Source: Planctomycetes bacterium MalM25 (GTDB lineage: Bacteria > Planctomycetota > Planctomycetia > Pirellulales > Lacipirellulaceae). From it: a stretch of 64,000 nucleotides of DNA. This document shows, in pieces, positions 1-10,241 of the stretch (its first letter is position 1; each line of letters starts with the position of its first letter). The notes under the pieces are model-generated. The model was not told the DNA's origin. It did no database searches and saw only the letters and a program-made list of their open reading frames with translations. The position numbers and the translations under genes are program-made. The stretch spans positions 705,001-769,000 of the forward strand of contig CP036424.1 of assembly GCA_007745835.1 (NCBI GenBank). The letters are read 5' to 3'.

Positions 1-182
1 CTGAACGGGCCGAACACCGCTACCGCGTTAAGCTGCCCCTGCAGTGTGGCGAGGTCCAAAAGTTCGCGATGGTCAATCTGAACGACCGCTCCACGATGAC
101 CTTCCGGCTCCTGCTAGGAAGAGATTTTCTGCGCGACGACTTCATCGTCGATGTCGCCCGCAGCGGGCCGCAACCCTTGTAG
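1..182 (+). CDS. Retropepsin-like protein, C-terminal part (cut by window edge)
   Basis: The reading frame is open from base 3 and ends with TAG at 180-182. About 59 residues are visible, including AEHRYRVKLPL, VNLNDRSTMTFRLLLGRDFL and DDFIVDVARSG. These align almost residue for residue with the end of the next gene (358-894), so this is the upstream member of a tandem pair. The family resembles the ATP-dependent zinc protease / retropepsin-like fold associated with RimK. The N-terminal half, with the expected DTGA active-site motif, lies outside the window. Confidence 0.8.
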   Translation, partial: ERAEHRYRVKLPLQCGEVQKFAMVNLNDRSTMTFRLLLGRDFLRDDFIVDVARSGPQPL

Positions 183-357
183 CTTCAATGGGTTAGATCT
201 TATCTACCTCTGATGAGGTGCGGCGACCCGTGGCTCTCCGACCCCGGCCCCCACCGAGCCGGCATGACCCCCACGACCTCCACGCCCGTAATAGGGGATG
301 TGGAGAAATTGCCACGCCCAGCCGGCGTGGCTTCCTGTAGCGGGGAAGGTTTGAGTT

Positions 358-894
358 ATGAGTGCCTGGAGCCCAACTTGGTGGCTTCTAGGCGGCGTGG
401 CGGTGGTCCCGCTCGTCGTCGGGGGGGCAGGACTACCTTCTCATCCCTCGACGCCGTCTTCAGATCGCCAGGTGATTGGCCCAACCGCGGAAGTGACCGA
501 AGCCAACTCGGGCGTCGCTTTCACCGCCCGCGTTGATACGGGCGCCGCGGTCACCTCGATTCACTGCACCCCCGACGATGTCGTCATCCAAGACCCGTCG
601 GAAGACCCGTGGGGCAACGTTGGCAAAGCTATCCGCCTGCGGATAGCGAACCGTGGCGGGCAGTCCTCCTGGGTCGAGACCCGTTTGATCGACTACGTCG
701 AGGTCCGCAGTGCGAACGGCGCCGAGCATCGGTACCGTGTCCGGCTGCCTCTCCGCTACGGCGACGTACAGAAGCAGACGATCGTCAATCTGAACGACCG
801 TTCGCAGATGACGTTCCGCATGCTTCTGGGACGTGATTTCTTGGAAGGCGATTTCTTGGTCGATGTTTCGCGCCCGACAACGCCCTCATTTTGA
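358..894 (+). CDS. Exported retropepsin-like (RimK-associated type) protein
   Basis: A 178-residue protein. Residues about 8-26 are hydrophobic and look like a signal anchor. The mature part begins with FTARVDTGAAVTSIHC, where Asp-Thr-Gly-Ala is the aspartic (retropepsin-like) active-site signature, and ends with the conserved LLGRDFLEGDFLVDVSR block. Proteins of this fold are often annotated as ATP-dependent zinc protease, though chemistry is not established for most. The copy just upstream (ending at 182) is a paralogue, pointing to tandem duplication. Substrate unknown; a membrane-anchored periplasmic location is inferred from the N-terminus. Confidence 0.75.
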   Translation: MSAWSPTWWLLGGVAVVPLVVGGAGLPSHPSTPSSDRQVIGPTAEVTEANSGVAFTARVDTGAAVTSIHCTPDDVVIQDPSEDPWGNVGKAIRLRIANRGGQSSWVETRLIDYVEVRSANGAEHRYRVRLPLRYGDVQKQTIVNLNDRSQMTFRMLLGRDFLEGDFLVDVSRPTTPSF

Positions 895-1034
895 TCGCCG
901 GAAGCCGCGCTGATTCGGCGGGATCGGAGGCCCCCGGCGTTCTCGCCTAGCCGATTCTCGCTTCGGGGCACCTGAGCAAGTAGCCTGTTGGCTGCTCTTC
1001 TCCTCATCTTGCCCCTCCGGAACCGGGTGCCGCC

Positions 1035-2738
1035 GTGCGTCTTGCGCAGATCCTTCATCGACCCCTCGGCGTGCGCGGCGTCCTTATCCCGTTCCTAGTA
1101 GCGGCGTGTTGCGTTCGTAGCAGCGCGTCAACGGGCAACCGCCTCACGATCGAGCGGGTGGTCGACACGGGCGTGAATCGTGCCGTCTACGCCACGCACA
1201 GCCCCGATCCGCTCGACGCGAACAAGCTCTTCACCGTCCACCAGGGGGGGCAAATCCGCGTCGTCGATCTCGAGACCAACTCCGTGCTGCCCGATCCCTT
1301 TCTGACGGTGCCGGGCGGTTCGGGGGAGAGCGGCTTGGTGGGGCTCGCGTTTCACCCGAACTACGCGGAGAACGGCCGCTTTTTCATCAACCGCCACGAC
1401 GGTGACCACCTCCGCATCGAAGAGTACCAACGGGGGGCAAGCAGCAACGTCGCCGATCCCGACCTGGTGCGCCCCATCTGGACGTACACCCAATTCTCGA
1501 ACAGCCACAACGCGGGCTGGATCGGCTTCAGCCCCAAAGAGACTGAGGACGGCAAGTTCTACCTCTGGCGGACGCTAGGCGATGGCGGCGGGCCCGACGG
1601 CGGCGCCACGCCCGGCACCGGTGAGGCGAACAACCCCGCGCAGCACGACCCGTATAACCGCTCGCAGACCCTCGGGATACCGCACGGTCATGTGATCCGC
1701 ATCGACGTGGGCGACGACACGCTCTTCGACCTCTACGCCGACCCCGACAACAACTACTCGATCCCGAGCGACAACCCGTTTGCCGTCGGCCTCTCCAACG
1801 GCACGCCCCACGTCCAGGGGCACGAGACCTACGCCCGCGGCCTGCGGCACGGCTGGCGAGCGAGCTTCGATCGCGAGACGGGCGACTTCTACATCGGCGA
1901 GGTTTCGCAAGACATCTTCGAGGAGATCAACGTCATCCCGCACGGTGACAACAGCGGCCTGAACTTCGGCTGGCGGCTGCGCGACGGCACGATCCCCTCG
2001 CTCACGGAGTGGGACCCACCCGTGGGCGACTCGGTTGGCGGTCCCCTGCCCGAGAACCACGCCGCGCCGGTCTACCAGTACTGGCACACCGACCTGCCGA
2101 ACTACCTCTCGGACCCCGGAACGCCGACGAGCCTGCGGGGCAACTCGGTGACGGGGGGCTTTGTGTACCGCGGCCCGGTCGAGGCGCTCGACGGTTACTA
2201 CTTCTTCGGCGACTACGGGCCCGGGCGGCTCTGGTCGATGGTCTACGACGGCAGCGCCCCGGCCGACTTCGACGGGGCGAACGTCACCGACTTCATCGAT
2301 TGGAACGCCGAGGCGAACGACCTCAACCTGATCGGCGGCGCCACGAGCCTCGGCAGCCTGTCGGCGTTCGGCGAAGACCAGGCGGGGAATGTCTATCTCG
2401 TCCGGCTGAACGGCGAGATCCTCCGCATCACCGATGCCGCCCTGCCGACCCGCGTGGGCGACTTCAACTCCGACGGCGTCGTCGACGCGGCCGACTACAC
2501 GGTGTGGCGCGACTCGCTCGGCGAGACCGGCCCCGACCTGCCCGCCGACGCCAACCTGAGCCTCGAGATTGATCCTGGCGACTACGAAATCTGGCGAGCC
2601 AACTACGGCCGCACGGGCACAGCGGGCTTGGCCGCGAGTGGTGTGCCCGAGCCGAGCGGGTGGTTGTTGGCGGCGTTTGCCTTGATCACGCTGACCAGCC
2701 TCGGCACGAAACCAAGAAACGGGCCCGTGATTCGGTGA
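1035..2738 (+). CDS. Secreted PQQ-type sugar dehydrogenase with dockerin and PEP-CTERM tail
   Basis: A 567-residue protein from a GTG start. Residues about 1-35 form a signal peptide. Residues about 40-470 match the glucose/sorbosone dehydrogenase beta-propeller family: GLVGLAFHPNY, FYLWRTLGDGGG, YARGLRHGWRASFD, GEVSQDIFEEIN and GGFVYRGP are typical blocks. These enzymes use PQQ or related quinones to oxidise sugars. Residues about 475-530 are a type I dockerin-like pair of Ca-binding segments (DFNSDGVVDAADYTVWRDSL, then DPGDYEIWRANYG). The end, VPEPSGWLLAAFALITL followed by basic residues, is a PEP-CTERM-type sorting tail. The combination suggests export and surface or assembly targeting. 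A strong hairpin overlaps the stop codon. Fold is secure; substrate is not. Confidence 0.88.
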   Translation: MRLAQILHRPLGVRGVLIPFLVAACCVRSSASTGNRLTIERVVDTGVNRAVYATHSPDPLDANKLFTVHQGGQIRVVDLETNSVLPDPFLTVPGGSGESGLVGLAFHPNYAENGRFFINRHDGDHLRIEEYQRGASSNVADPDLVRPIWTYTQFSNSHNAGWIGFSPKETEDGKFYLWRTLGDGGGPDGGATPGTGEANNPAQHDPYNRSQTLGIPHGHVIRIDVGDDTLFDLYADPDNNYSIPSDNPFAVGLSNGTPHVQGHETYARGLRHGWRASFDRETGDFYIGEVSQDIFEEINVIPHGDNSGLNFGWRLRDGTIPSLTEWDPPVGDSVGGPLPENHAAPVYQYWHTDLPNYLSDPGTPTSLRGNSVTGGFVYRGPVEALDGYYFFGDYGPGRLWSMVYDGSAPADFDGANVTDFIDWNAEANDLNLIGGATSLGSLSAFGEDQAGNVYLVRLNGEILRITDAALPTRVGDFNSDGVVDAADYTVWRDSLGETGPDLPADANLSLEIDPGDYEIWRANYGRTGTAGLAASGVPEPSGWLLAAFALITLTSLGTKPRNGPVIR

Positions 2739-2752
2739 AGCACGGGCCCGTT
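2718..2752 (+). terminator. Hairpin over the stop codon of the sugar dehydrogenase gene
   Basis: A perfect 12-bp stem (AACGGGCCCGTG at 2718-2729 pairing with 2741-2752) encloses an 11-nt loop that contains the TGA stop codon (2736-2738). No strong T-run follows. It lies between convergent genes and could serve both strands. Confidence 0.6.
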
Positions 2753-2774
2753 GACGTTTGGATTGAGCCCGCGA

Positions 2775-3185
2775 TCAGCTAACGGCCGCCGCGCCCGCTT
2801 CGGCGACCGTGTGGTCGTTCTCAACGGTCGAACCGCTCACGCCGATCGCGCCGATCACCGTGTCACCGCTCTTGATGGGCAGGCCGCCCGGGAAGGTGAT
2901 CAGGCCGCCGTTGCTGTGCTCGATGCCGTAGAGCGGGCCGCCCGGCTGCGAGAGCTCGCCGATCGCGCCGGTCGGCATGTCGAAGTAGCGGGCGGTGCGG
3001 GCCTTGATCTGGCTGATATCGATCGAGCCCTGCCAGGCGCCATCCTCCTTGGCGAAGGCGGTCAGGTTCCCGCCGGCGTCGACCACGGCGATGTCCATCG
3101 CGGTGCCGATCTCTTTCGACTTGGCGATGGCGGCGGCGATGGCGGCTTGGGCTTGTTCGAGGGTGATGCCAACGGCGGACGGCAT
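2775..3185 (-). CDS. GlcG/HbpS-family (DUF336) protein
   Basis: A 136-residue single-domain protein starting [21 protein letters not shown] and carrying [20 protein letters not shown], then [20 protein letters not shown]. This is the pattern of the GlcG/HbpS (DUF336, haem-degrading-like) family, a PAS-like fold of which some members bind haem or cobalamin. No signal peptide is visible, so it is probably cytoplasmic. It is convergent with the sugar dehydrogenase and divergent from the Y-family polymerase. Function in this organism cannot be stated; family assignment is firm. Confidence 0.85.
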   Translation of the reverse strand: MPSAVGITLEQAQAAIAAAIAKSKEIGTAMDIAVVDAGGNLTAFAKEDGAWQGSIDISQIKARTARYFDMPTGAIGELSQPGGPLYGIEHSNGGLITFPGGLPIKSGDTVIGAIGVSGSTVENDHTVAEAGAAAVS

Positions 3186-3330
3186 GGTCTGCTCCTGGAG
3201 TGTCGGGGGCGTTGAGGGGTGGCTTCGGGCCGGTTGTTTCAGCGTCGCCGGATGCGCGAGTCCTTTCTCGATCCGCGGTCATCGGCCCAGCGAAGAAAGT
3301 TGATTGACGGAGGGCGTTCAGGTCGATAGT

Positions 3331-3342
3331 GTACGCACGTAC
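3331..3342. promoter_or_regulatory. Small inverted repeat upstream of the Y-family polymerase
   Basis: GTACGCACGTAC is a perfect 5-2-5 inverted repeat, 23 bp before the ATG at 3366. Error-prone polymerases are usually damage-regulated, so this is a candidate repressor site. No known LexA box consensus is matched convincingly, and the promoter elements are not clear. Confidence 0.25.
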
Positions 3343-3365
3343 CCTTTAGCCCGAGGCGCCCCACG

Positions 3366-4607
3366 ATGCCCGAGGTCGATCACCTGTTTCTCGACATGAA
3401 CGCGTTCTTCGCGTCGGCCGAGCAGCAGATGCAGCCCGAGCTCCGCGGCCGCCCCGTAGCGGTGGTCCCGATGATGACCGACCGGACCTGCTGCATCGCC
3501 GCCAGCTACGAGGCCCGGCGTTACGGCGTGAAGACCGGCACGAACGTCGGCCAGGCCCGCCGGCAGTGCCCCGGCTTGGTGCTGGTGAAGGGGCGGCACG
3601 AGAACTACGTCGAGCTGCACCACCAGATCCTCGCGGCGATCGAGACCGTGCTGCCGATCGAGCGGGTCTGCTCGATCGACGAGGTCAGCTGCCGTCTCTC
3701 TCCGCCGGACCGACCGGTCGCGCGGGCGGTCGAGGTTGGCGAGCGGGCGAAGCGGGCGATCAAGGAGCGGGTCGGTCAGCAACTTCGATGTTCGGTCGGC
3801 CTGTCGACCAACTACCTGCTGTCGAAGCTGGCCAGCAATCTGAAGAAGCCGGACGGCCTGACCGTGATCACGCGCGAGGAACTGCCGCACCGGCTGCACC
3901 GGATCGGGCTGGAGGAGTTCACCGGCATCGGTCGCAATATGCATCGCCGGCTGGCGCAGCGGGGCGTGCGGACGACCCGGCAGCTGTGCGCTCTGTCGAA
4001 AGACGCGATGGTCGAGGTCTGGGGCAGCAAGGTCGGCGTCCTCTGGTGGCACTGGCTCCGCGGCGAGGAGGCCGCCGGGCCCGACACCCAGCGGCGGACC
4101 GTCGGCCATTCGCACGTGCTGCCCCCCGAGCTGCGGACCGACGAGGGCGCCCGCGGCGTGCTCGTCCGGCTGCTCCACAAGGCGGCCGCCCGGCTGCGGA
4201 AGATGGGGTACGTCGCCCGGCGGATCGAGTTTGCCGTCCGCTACACGCCCACCAGCGGGGGCGGGAAGTGGCAGGCCCGTTCGCCGCTCTCCCAGTGCGG
4301 CGACACGCCGACCATGCTCAAGGCGCTCGACACGGCGTGGCGGCACCGCGGCCCCGACGACCGGGCGGCCACGCCGTTGAAGGTGTCGGTCTCGCTCTGG
4401 AAGCTCGAGCCGATTGGCCAGATGACCCTGCCCCTGTTCGAGGAACAGCGGCAGGCGTCGCGGGCCGCCGAGGCGCTCGACGAGGTGAACGCCCAGTGCG
4501 GGTCGGGGGCGATGTACTTCGCCTCGATGCACGAGGCCCGCGACTCGGCCCCGCTGCGGATCGCCTTCACGAACATCCCCGAGGTCGAGGCCCAGCACGG
4601 TTCCTGA
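3366..4607 (+). CDS. Y-family DNA polymerase (DinB/UmuC type)
   Basis: A 413-residue translesion polymerase. The first catalytic motif is FLDMNAFFASAEQ near residue 8. The second is CSIDEVSCRL near residue 103, holding the Asp-Glu pair. YEARRYGVKTG and VGLSTNYLLSKLASNLKKPDG are the conserved palm and fingers blocks. EEFTGIGRNMHRRLAQRGV is the helix-hairpin-helix thumb, and the little-finger region follows. The length fits Pol IV-like enzymes rather than ImuB. It stands alone, without ImuA or DnaE2 next to it. It inserts nucleotides opposite damaged template bases with low fidelity. Whether it is true DinB or a UmuC-like branch needs a tree. Confidence 0.88.
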   Translation: MPEVDHLFLDMNAFFASAEQQMQPELRGRPVAVVPMMTDRTCCIAASYEARRYGVKTGTNVGQARRQCPGLVLVKGRHENYVELHHQILAAIETVLPIERVCSIDEVSCRLSPPDRPVARAVEVGERAKRAIKERVGQQLRCSVGLSTNYLLSKLASNLKKPDGLTVITREELPHRLHRIGLEEFTGIGRNMHRRLAQRGVRTTRQLCALSKDAMVEVWGSKVGVLWWHWLRGEEAAGPDTQRRTVGHSHVLPPELRTDEGARGVLVRLLHKAAARLRKMGYVARRIEFAVRYTPTSGGGKWQARSPLSQCGDTPTMLKALDTAWRHRGPDDRAATPLKVSVSLWKLEPIGQMTLPLFEEQRQASRAAEALDEVNAQCGSGAMYFASMHEARDSAPLRIAFTNIPEVEAQHGS

Positions 4608-4642
4608 GAAGCCGCTGTCACAGGGGCGTGCTTGAGGGGCGA

Positions 4643-4712
4643 GGGAGGGCGAGGCTCCCGCCGAGCTCGAATCGGGTACACCGGTTCGGCTCGGCGCGAG
4701 CCTCGCCCTCCC
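4643..4712. repeat. Palindromic repeat, family A copy 1
   Basis: Left arm GGGAGGGCGAGGCTCCCGCC pairs with a right arm ending GAGCCTCGCCCTCCC at 4712. The centre reads ATCGGGTACACCGG. Related copies are at 23356-23424, 32102-32171 and 32291-32360. It follows the polymerase stop codon by about 36 bp. Confidence 0.8.
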
Positions 4713-4750
4713 AGCTCGGTACGCCATGGCACGAGTCCGTCCGCAGGGCC

Positions 4751-4761
4751 GCCATTTTGGC
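4751..4761. promoter_or_regulatory. Palindromic site upstream of groEL1, copy 1
   Basis: GCCATTTTGGC is a 4-3-4 inverted repeat. It lies about 80 bp upstream of the -24 element of the sigma-54-type promoter, a usual distance for an enhancer-binding protein site. A near copy is at 4880-4890. Regulatory role is inference. Confidence 0.35.
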
Positions 4762-4836
4762 AGGACTTCGCGCTGGGGCGCCACCTCCTCGGTAATCGCG
4801 GGCGTTTTTCGCCCGCAGCCAGCGACGAGTCTCCGC

Positions 4837-4852
4837 TGGCACGCGGCTTGCG
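4837..4852 (+). promoter_or_regulatory. Sigma-54-type (-24/-12) promoter of the groEL1 cluster
   Basis: TGGCAC (4837-4842), five bases, then TTGC (4848-4851) match the -24/-12 consensus with exact GG-N10-GC spacing. Transcription would begin near 4863, leaving a leader of roughly 175 nt before groEL1. No CIRCE element was found in the region, so sigma-54 with an activator is a reasonable alternative to HrcA control. Single sites can occur by chance in GC-rich DNA. Confidence 0.55.
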
Positions 4853-4879
4853 TTTAGTGCCACCGGAGAGGGTGCGCCT

Positions 4880-4890
4880 GCCATTTTGGG
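4880..4890. promoter_or_regulatory. Palindromic site upstream of groEL1, copy 2
   Basis: GCCATTTTGGG repeats the motif of 4751-4761 with one mismatch, within CCTGCCATTTTGGGAGG. It falls just downstream of the predicted transcription start. Confidence 0.3.
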
Positions 4891-4985
4891 AGGCCTCGCT
4901 CCACCCGAAACAAGCTCGATCCGGCCGGCCCGCAGGGGCCTGGCGGGTTCCATAGTCGAATTCAACACGTTCACGACCCACATTC

Positions 4986-5015
4986 GGGCTCCGCCAAGTT
5001 GGCAAATGGGAGCCC
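4986..5015 (+). promoter_or_regulatory. Leader hairpin before groEL1
   Basis: GGGCTCC (4986-4992) pairs with GGAGCCC (5009-5015), and GCCAA...TTGGC pairs inside the loop. It ends 9 nt before the ribosome-binding site GGAGG (5025-5029), so it could affect translation of groEL1. Role is inferred from position only. Confidence 0.35.
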
Positions 5016-5038
5016 ACTCCAACCGGAGGTTTTCCGCC

Positions 5039-6745
<1,707 letters not shown>

Positions 6746-6748
6746 TAA

Positions 6749-6829
6749 GAGTTGCGAGTTGTGAGTTGCGAGGCGCGAGTTGAACGTAGCCTGGCAAGAA
6801 CTCGTAACTCGCGATTCACAACTCGCAAC
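6749..6829. repeat. Long palindrome after groEL1 (family E)
   Basis: Left arm 6749-6781, rich in GAGTTGCGAGTT, pairs imperfectly with 6799-6829 (AACTCGCGATTCACAACTCG). It begins 3 nt after the groEL1 stop and separates it from groES. It may act as a transcript 3' end or attenuator giving different groEL1 and groES levels. Confidence 0.75.
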
Positions 6830-6882
6830 GACTGAATCATTCGCTTCACCGAAGCAAACAATACAAAACAAGAGAGACTCAA

Positions 6883-7185
6883 ATGGCTAAAGGCATCAAT
6901 CTCCGTCCGCTGGACGATCGTGTTGTTGTGGCTCCGCTCGAGGCGGAGGAGGTCACCGCGGGCGGCATCGTGCTGCCGGACTCGGCCCGTGAGAAGCCGC
7001 AGCGTGGCAAGGTCGTCGCCGTCGGGCAGGGCAAGCTGCTCGACTCGGGCGAACGCGGCTCGCTGTCGATCGGCCTCGGCGACGAGGTCATCTACGGCAA
7101 GTACGGCGGCGCCGAAGTGGAAGTCGATGGCGACGAGTACAAGATCCTCCGCGAGTCGGACATCCTGGCGAAGGTGACGGGCTGA
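6883..7185 (+). CDS. groES: Co-chaperonin GroES
   Basis: A 100-residue Gro[30 protein letters not shown] contains the N-terminal strand and the mobile loop that docks on GroEL (Gly-Gly-Ile-Val-Leu). [28 protein letters not shown] is the usual C-terminal half. AAGAGAGACTCAA precedes the ATG. It caps the GroEL ring. It is the only GroES gene in the window and is flanked by two groEL genes, so it may serve both rings. Confidence 0.96.
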   Translation: MAKGINLRPLDDRVVVAPLEAEEVTAGGIVLPDSAREKPQRGKVVAVGQGKLLDSGERGSLSIGLGDEVIYGKYGGAEVEVDGDEYKILRESDILAKVTG

Positions 7186-7192
7186 CGCCTCA

Positions 7193-7272
7193 AGTCCCCT
7201 CCCCCTTCGGGGGAGGGCTAGGGTGGGGGCGACCCGGGTACCCGCTTCACCCCCACCCCACCCTCCCCCAAA
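7193..7272. repeat. Palindromic repeat, family C copy 1 (between groES and groEL2)
   Basis: CCCCTCCCCCTTCGGGGGAG on the left pairs with CTCCCCCAAAGGGGAGGGAG on the right. The centre GACCCGGGTACCCGCTTC, read on the minus strand, is the same core as in family A copies 3 and 4. Other copies are at 36475-36568 and 54149-54264. It lies 7 nt after the groES stop. Confidence 0.82.
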
Positions 7273-7355
7273 GGGGAGGGAGCTCTGACCGGCCTTTCGA
7301 TCAAAACCACAAGCTCACCAGCCCGTCCCCGGCTGACATCAAACAGGAGCCAATC

Positions 7356-8975
7356 ATGGCCAAACAACTCATGTTCGACGACGCCGCCCGGGCGAAGGTG
7401 ATCGCCGGCGTCGACAAGCTCGCGGACGCGGTGGCGGTCACGATGGGCCCCACCGGCCGCAACGTCATCATCAACAAGTCGTTCGGCGGCCCCACGGTCA
7501 CCAAGGACGGCGTCACGGTCTCCAAGGAGATCGAGCTCGAAGACCCCTTCGAGAACATGGGCGCGAAGCTCGTCCACGAGGTGGCCGACAAGACGTCCAA
7601 GTTCGCCGGCGACGGCACGACGACCGCCACGGTCCTCGCCCGCGCCATCCTGAAAGAGGGCGCCCGCAACATCGTCGCGGGCAGCAACCCGACGGCTGTG
7701 CGTCGCGGCATCGACAAGGCGGCCCAGGCCGTCTGCGATCACCTCGACTCGGTCTCGAAGGCCGTGAGCAGCAAGGAAGAGATCGCCCAGGTCGGCGCCA
7801 TCAGCGCCAACAACGACCGCGTGATCGGTGACCTGCTCGCCGACGCGATGGAGAAGGTCGGCAAGGACGGCGTCATCACCGTCGAAGAGGGCAAGACGAC
7901 CGAGACCACGCTCGAGTTCGTCGAGGGCATGCAGTTCGATAAGGGCTACCTGTCGCCCTACTTCATCAGCGACCAAGCGACCATGGAGGCCGTCCTCGAG
8001 GACGCCTACCTGCTCATCTTCGAGAAGAAGATCAGCAATCTCCGCGAGCTCCTCCCGGTGCTCGAAGCGGCCAGTCAGAAGGGCAAGCCGCTGATGATCG
8101 TCGCCGAGGACGTCGAGGGTGAGGCCCTCGCCGCGCTGGTCGTCAACAAGCTCCGCGGCGTGCTGAACGTCTGCGCCGTGAAGGCGCCCGGCTTCGGCGA
8201 CCGCCGCAAGGCGATGCTCGGCGACATCGCGACGCTCACCGGCGGCACGCTGATCTCCGAAGAGCTCGGCATGAAGCTCGAGGACGTGACCCTGGAGCAC
8301 CTCGGCCGCGCGAAGAAGATCGCCGCGACCAAGGAAGCGACCACGATCGTCCAGGGCGGCGGCTCGACGGCCGACGTGCAGAAGCGGATCGAGCAGATCC
8401 GCCGCAGCATCGAGACCTCGACCAGCGACTACGACAAGGAGAAGCTGCAAGAGCGTCTGGCGAAGCTCACGGGCGGCGTCGCGATCATCTCGGTCGGCGC
8501 CAGCAGCGAAGCGGACATGAAGCAGAAGAAGGCCCGCGTCGAAGACGCGCTGCACGCCACGCGGGCGGCCGTCGAAGAGGGCATCCTGCCCGGCGGCGGC
8601 GTCGCGTTGCTCCGCAGCCAGGAGGCGGTCGCCTCGGCCCGCTCGGCCGCCAAGGGCGACGAGAAGATCGGCGTCGACATCGTCGCCGGCGTCCTCGACG
8701 CCCCGCTGAAGCAGATCGCCAGCAACGGCGGCCTGCAGGGCAGCGTGATCGCCGACGAGGTCAGCCAGAAGGGCAAGAACATCGGTTTCAACGCCAACGC
8801 CGGCGAGTACACCGACATGTTCAAGGCGGGTGTCATCGACCCGGCCAAGGTCGTGAAGACGGCCATCACCAACGCCGCTTCGATCGCTGGCCTGCTGCTC
8901 ACGACCGAGGCCCTGGTCACCAACTTCGACTCGAAGGACGACGAGAAGCGGGCGATCACCGGCAGCATCCGCTGA
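7356..8975 (+). CDS. groEL: Chaperonin GroEL, copy 2 (no Gly-Met tail)
   Basis: A 539-residue Hsp60 with [40 protein letters not shown] and [14 protein letters not shown], so ATP binding and ring architecture should be intact. AACAGGAG precedes the ATG. It ends [13 protein letters not shown], with no GGM tail. The gene is full length and ends at a terminator, so it is not truncated by frameshift. Divergent second GroELs with altered tails are known to serve special clients in several phyla; the client here is unknown. It sits directly downstream of groES. Confidence 0.95.
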   Translation: MAKQLMFDDAARAKVIAGVDKLADAVAVTMGPTGRNVIINKSFGGPTVTKDGVTVSKEIELEDPFENMGAKLVHEVADKTSKFAGDGTTTATVLARAILKEGARNIVAGSNPTAVRRGIDKAAQAVCDHLDSVSKAVSSKEEIAQVGAISANNDRVIGDLLADAMEKVGKDGVITVEEGKTTETTLEFVEGMQFDKGYLSPYFISDQATMEAVLEDAYLLIFEKKISNLRELLPVLEAASQKGKPLMIVAEDVEGEALAALVVNKLRGVLNVCAVKAPGFGDRRKAMLGDIATLTGGTLISEELGMKLEDVTLEHLGRAKKIAATKEATTIVQGGGSTADVQKRIEQIRRSIETSTSDYDKEKLQERLAKLTGGVAIISVGASSEADMKQKKARVEDALHATRAAVEEGILPGGGVALLRSQEAVASARSAAKGDEKIGVDIVAGVLDAPLKQIASNGGLQGSVIADEVSQKGKNIGFNANAGEYTDMFKAGVIDPAKVVKTAITNAASIAGLLLTTEALVTNFDSKDDEKRAITGSIR

Positions 8976-9002
8976 GCCGCGCTCGATCGACACGACCCCA
9001 CG

Positions 9003-9041
9003 CCGGGCCACCGCCGACTTCGGCGCGTGGCCCGGTTTGTT
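9003..9041 (+). terminator. Terminator hairpin after groEL2
   Basis: CCGGGCCAC (9003-9011) pairs with GTGGCCCGG (9027-9035), with further pairing inside, followed by TTTGTT. It lies between the groEL2 stop (8975) and dnaJ (9061), so dnaJ may have its own transcript or depend on read-through. Confidence 0.7.
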
Positions 9042-9060
9042 CATCTGCGGCTAGTTAGCT

Positions 9061-10230
9061 ATGGCCACCCAGCGTTGTTATTACGAAGTCCTCAACGTGT
9101 CGAAGGACGCGGATGAGGGGACGATCTCCACGTCGTACCGCAAGCTCGCGATCAAGTACCACCCGGACAAGAACCCGGGCGACGAGGAGGCGATCGCGCG
9201 CTTCAAGGAGGCCGCCGAAGCCTTCGAGGTGCTCAACGACAGCGAGAAGCGCTCCCGCTACGACCGCTTCGGCCACGCCGGCGTGAACGGTCAGGGGCAC
9301 GCGGGCAGCGGATTCGGCGACGTCGAGGACATCTTCTCCGCGTTCGGCGACATGTTCGGGGACATGTTCGGCGGTGGCGGGGGAGGGCGGCGCCGCGCCC
9401 GCGCTGGCCGCGACGTCCGCTGCGACGTGACCCTCACCCTGCACGAGGCGGCCGAGGGCGTCACCAAGACGGTCGAGTTCCAACGCCATGAGGCGTGCGA
9501 CGACTGCGACGGCTCGGGCGCCGCGCCGGGCTCCAGCCGCGAGACGTGCGGCTACTGCAACGGGCACGGCCGCGTCGTCCAATCGGCCGGCATCATCCGC
9601 ATGCAGACGACCTGCCCCGCGTGCCACGGCGCCGGCAGCACGGTCAGCAAGCCGTGCCGCCCCTGCCGCGGCTCGGGCCAGCGGCTCAAGACGGTCGAGA
9701 CCGAGGTCCGCATCCCCGCGGGCGTCGACGAGGGGACCCGCGTCCGCATCAACGGCGAGGGGGAGCCGAGCCCCGAGGGGGGCCCCCCCGGCGACTGCTA
9801 CTGCTTCATCAGCGTGCTCAGCCACCCGCTCTTCGAGCGCGAGGGGCAGCACCTGGTCTGCCGCGTGCCGATCACCTACACCCAAGCGGCGCTCGGCTGC
9901 GAGCTCGAAGTCCCGACGCTCGACGGCAGCGACAACCTGACCCTCCCACCCGGCACGCAGTCGGGCGACGTCTTCAAGCTCGGCGGACGCGGCATGCCCG
10001 ACCCGCGGCGTCACGGGCTGGGCGACCTGCTCGTGCAGGTCAGCATCGAGGTGCCCAAGAAGCTGTCCGCCGACGAGGAACGCGTGCTCCGCGAACTGGC
10101 CGAGCTGGAGCAGACCAACGTGGCTCCGCAGCGCAAGAGCTTCTTCCAACAACTCAAAGACTACATCGTCGGCGAACAAGAGAGCGACCGCGCCGAAGCG
10201 GCCGCGGGCGCCGACGCGAGCGACTCCTGA
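9061..10230 (+). CDS. dnaJ: Chaperone DnaJ (Hsp40)
   Basis: A 389-residue type I DnaJ. The J domain (residues about 4-70) has the HPD motif in IKYHPDKNPG, which triggers DnaK ATP hydrolysis. A Gly/Phe-rich stretch follows (GFGDVEDIFSAFGDMFG, then a Gly/Arg run). The zinc domain has four CxxCxGxG units: CDDCDGSG, CGYCNGHG, CPACHGAG and CRPCRGSG. The C-terminal client-binding domains follow, and the end is acidic/Ala-rich. grpE starts 11 nt downstream; dnaK is not in this window. Confidence 0.96.
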   Translation: MATQRCYYEVLNVSKDADEGTISTSYRKLAIKYHPDKNPGDEEAIARFKEAAEAFEVLNDSEKRSRYDRFGHAGVNGQGHAGSGFGDVEDIFSAFGDMFGDMFGGGGGGRRRARAGRDVRCDVTLTLHEAAEGVTKTVEFQRHEACDDCDGSGAAPGSSRETCGYCNGHGRVVQSAGIIRMQTTCPACHGAGSTVSKPCRPCRGSGQRLKTVETEVRIPAGVDEGTRVRINGEGEPSPEGGPPGDCYCFISVLSHPLFEREGQHLVCRVPITYTQAALGCELEVPTLDGSDNLTLPPGTQSGDVFKLGGRGMPDPRRHGLGDLLVQVSIEVPKKLSADEERVLRELAELEQTNVAPQRKSFFQQLKDYIVGEQESDRAEAAAGADASDS

Positions 10231-10241
10231 GGCGGTGAACC

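Noticed and set aside
4608-5038. CIRCE (HrcA) element before groEL1
   Set aside because: No TTAGCACTC-N9-GAGTGCTAA-like pair could be found here or before groES and groEL2.
7356-8975. GroEL2 as a truncated pseudogene because the GGM tail is missing
   Set aside because: Length, ATPase motifs and frame are intact, and the stop is followed by a proper terminator.
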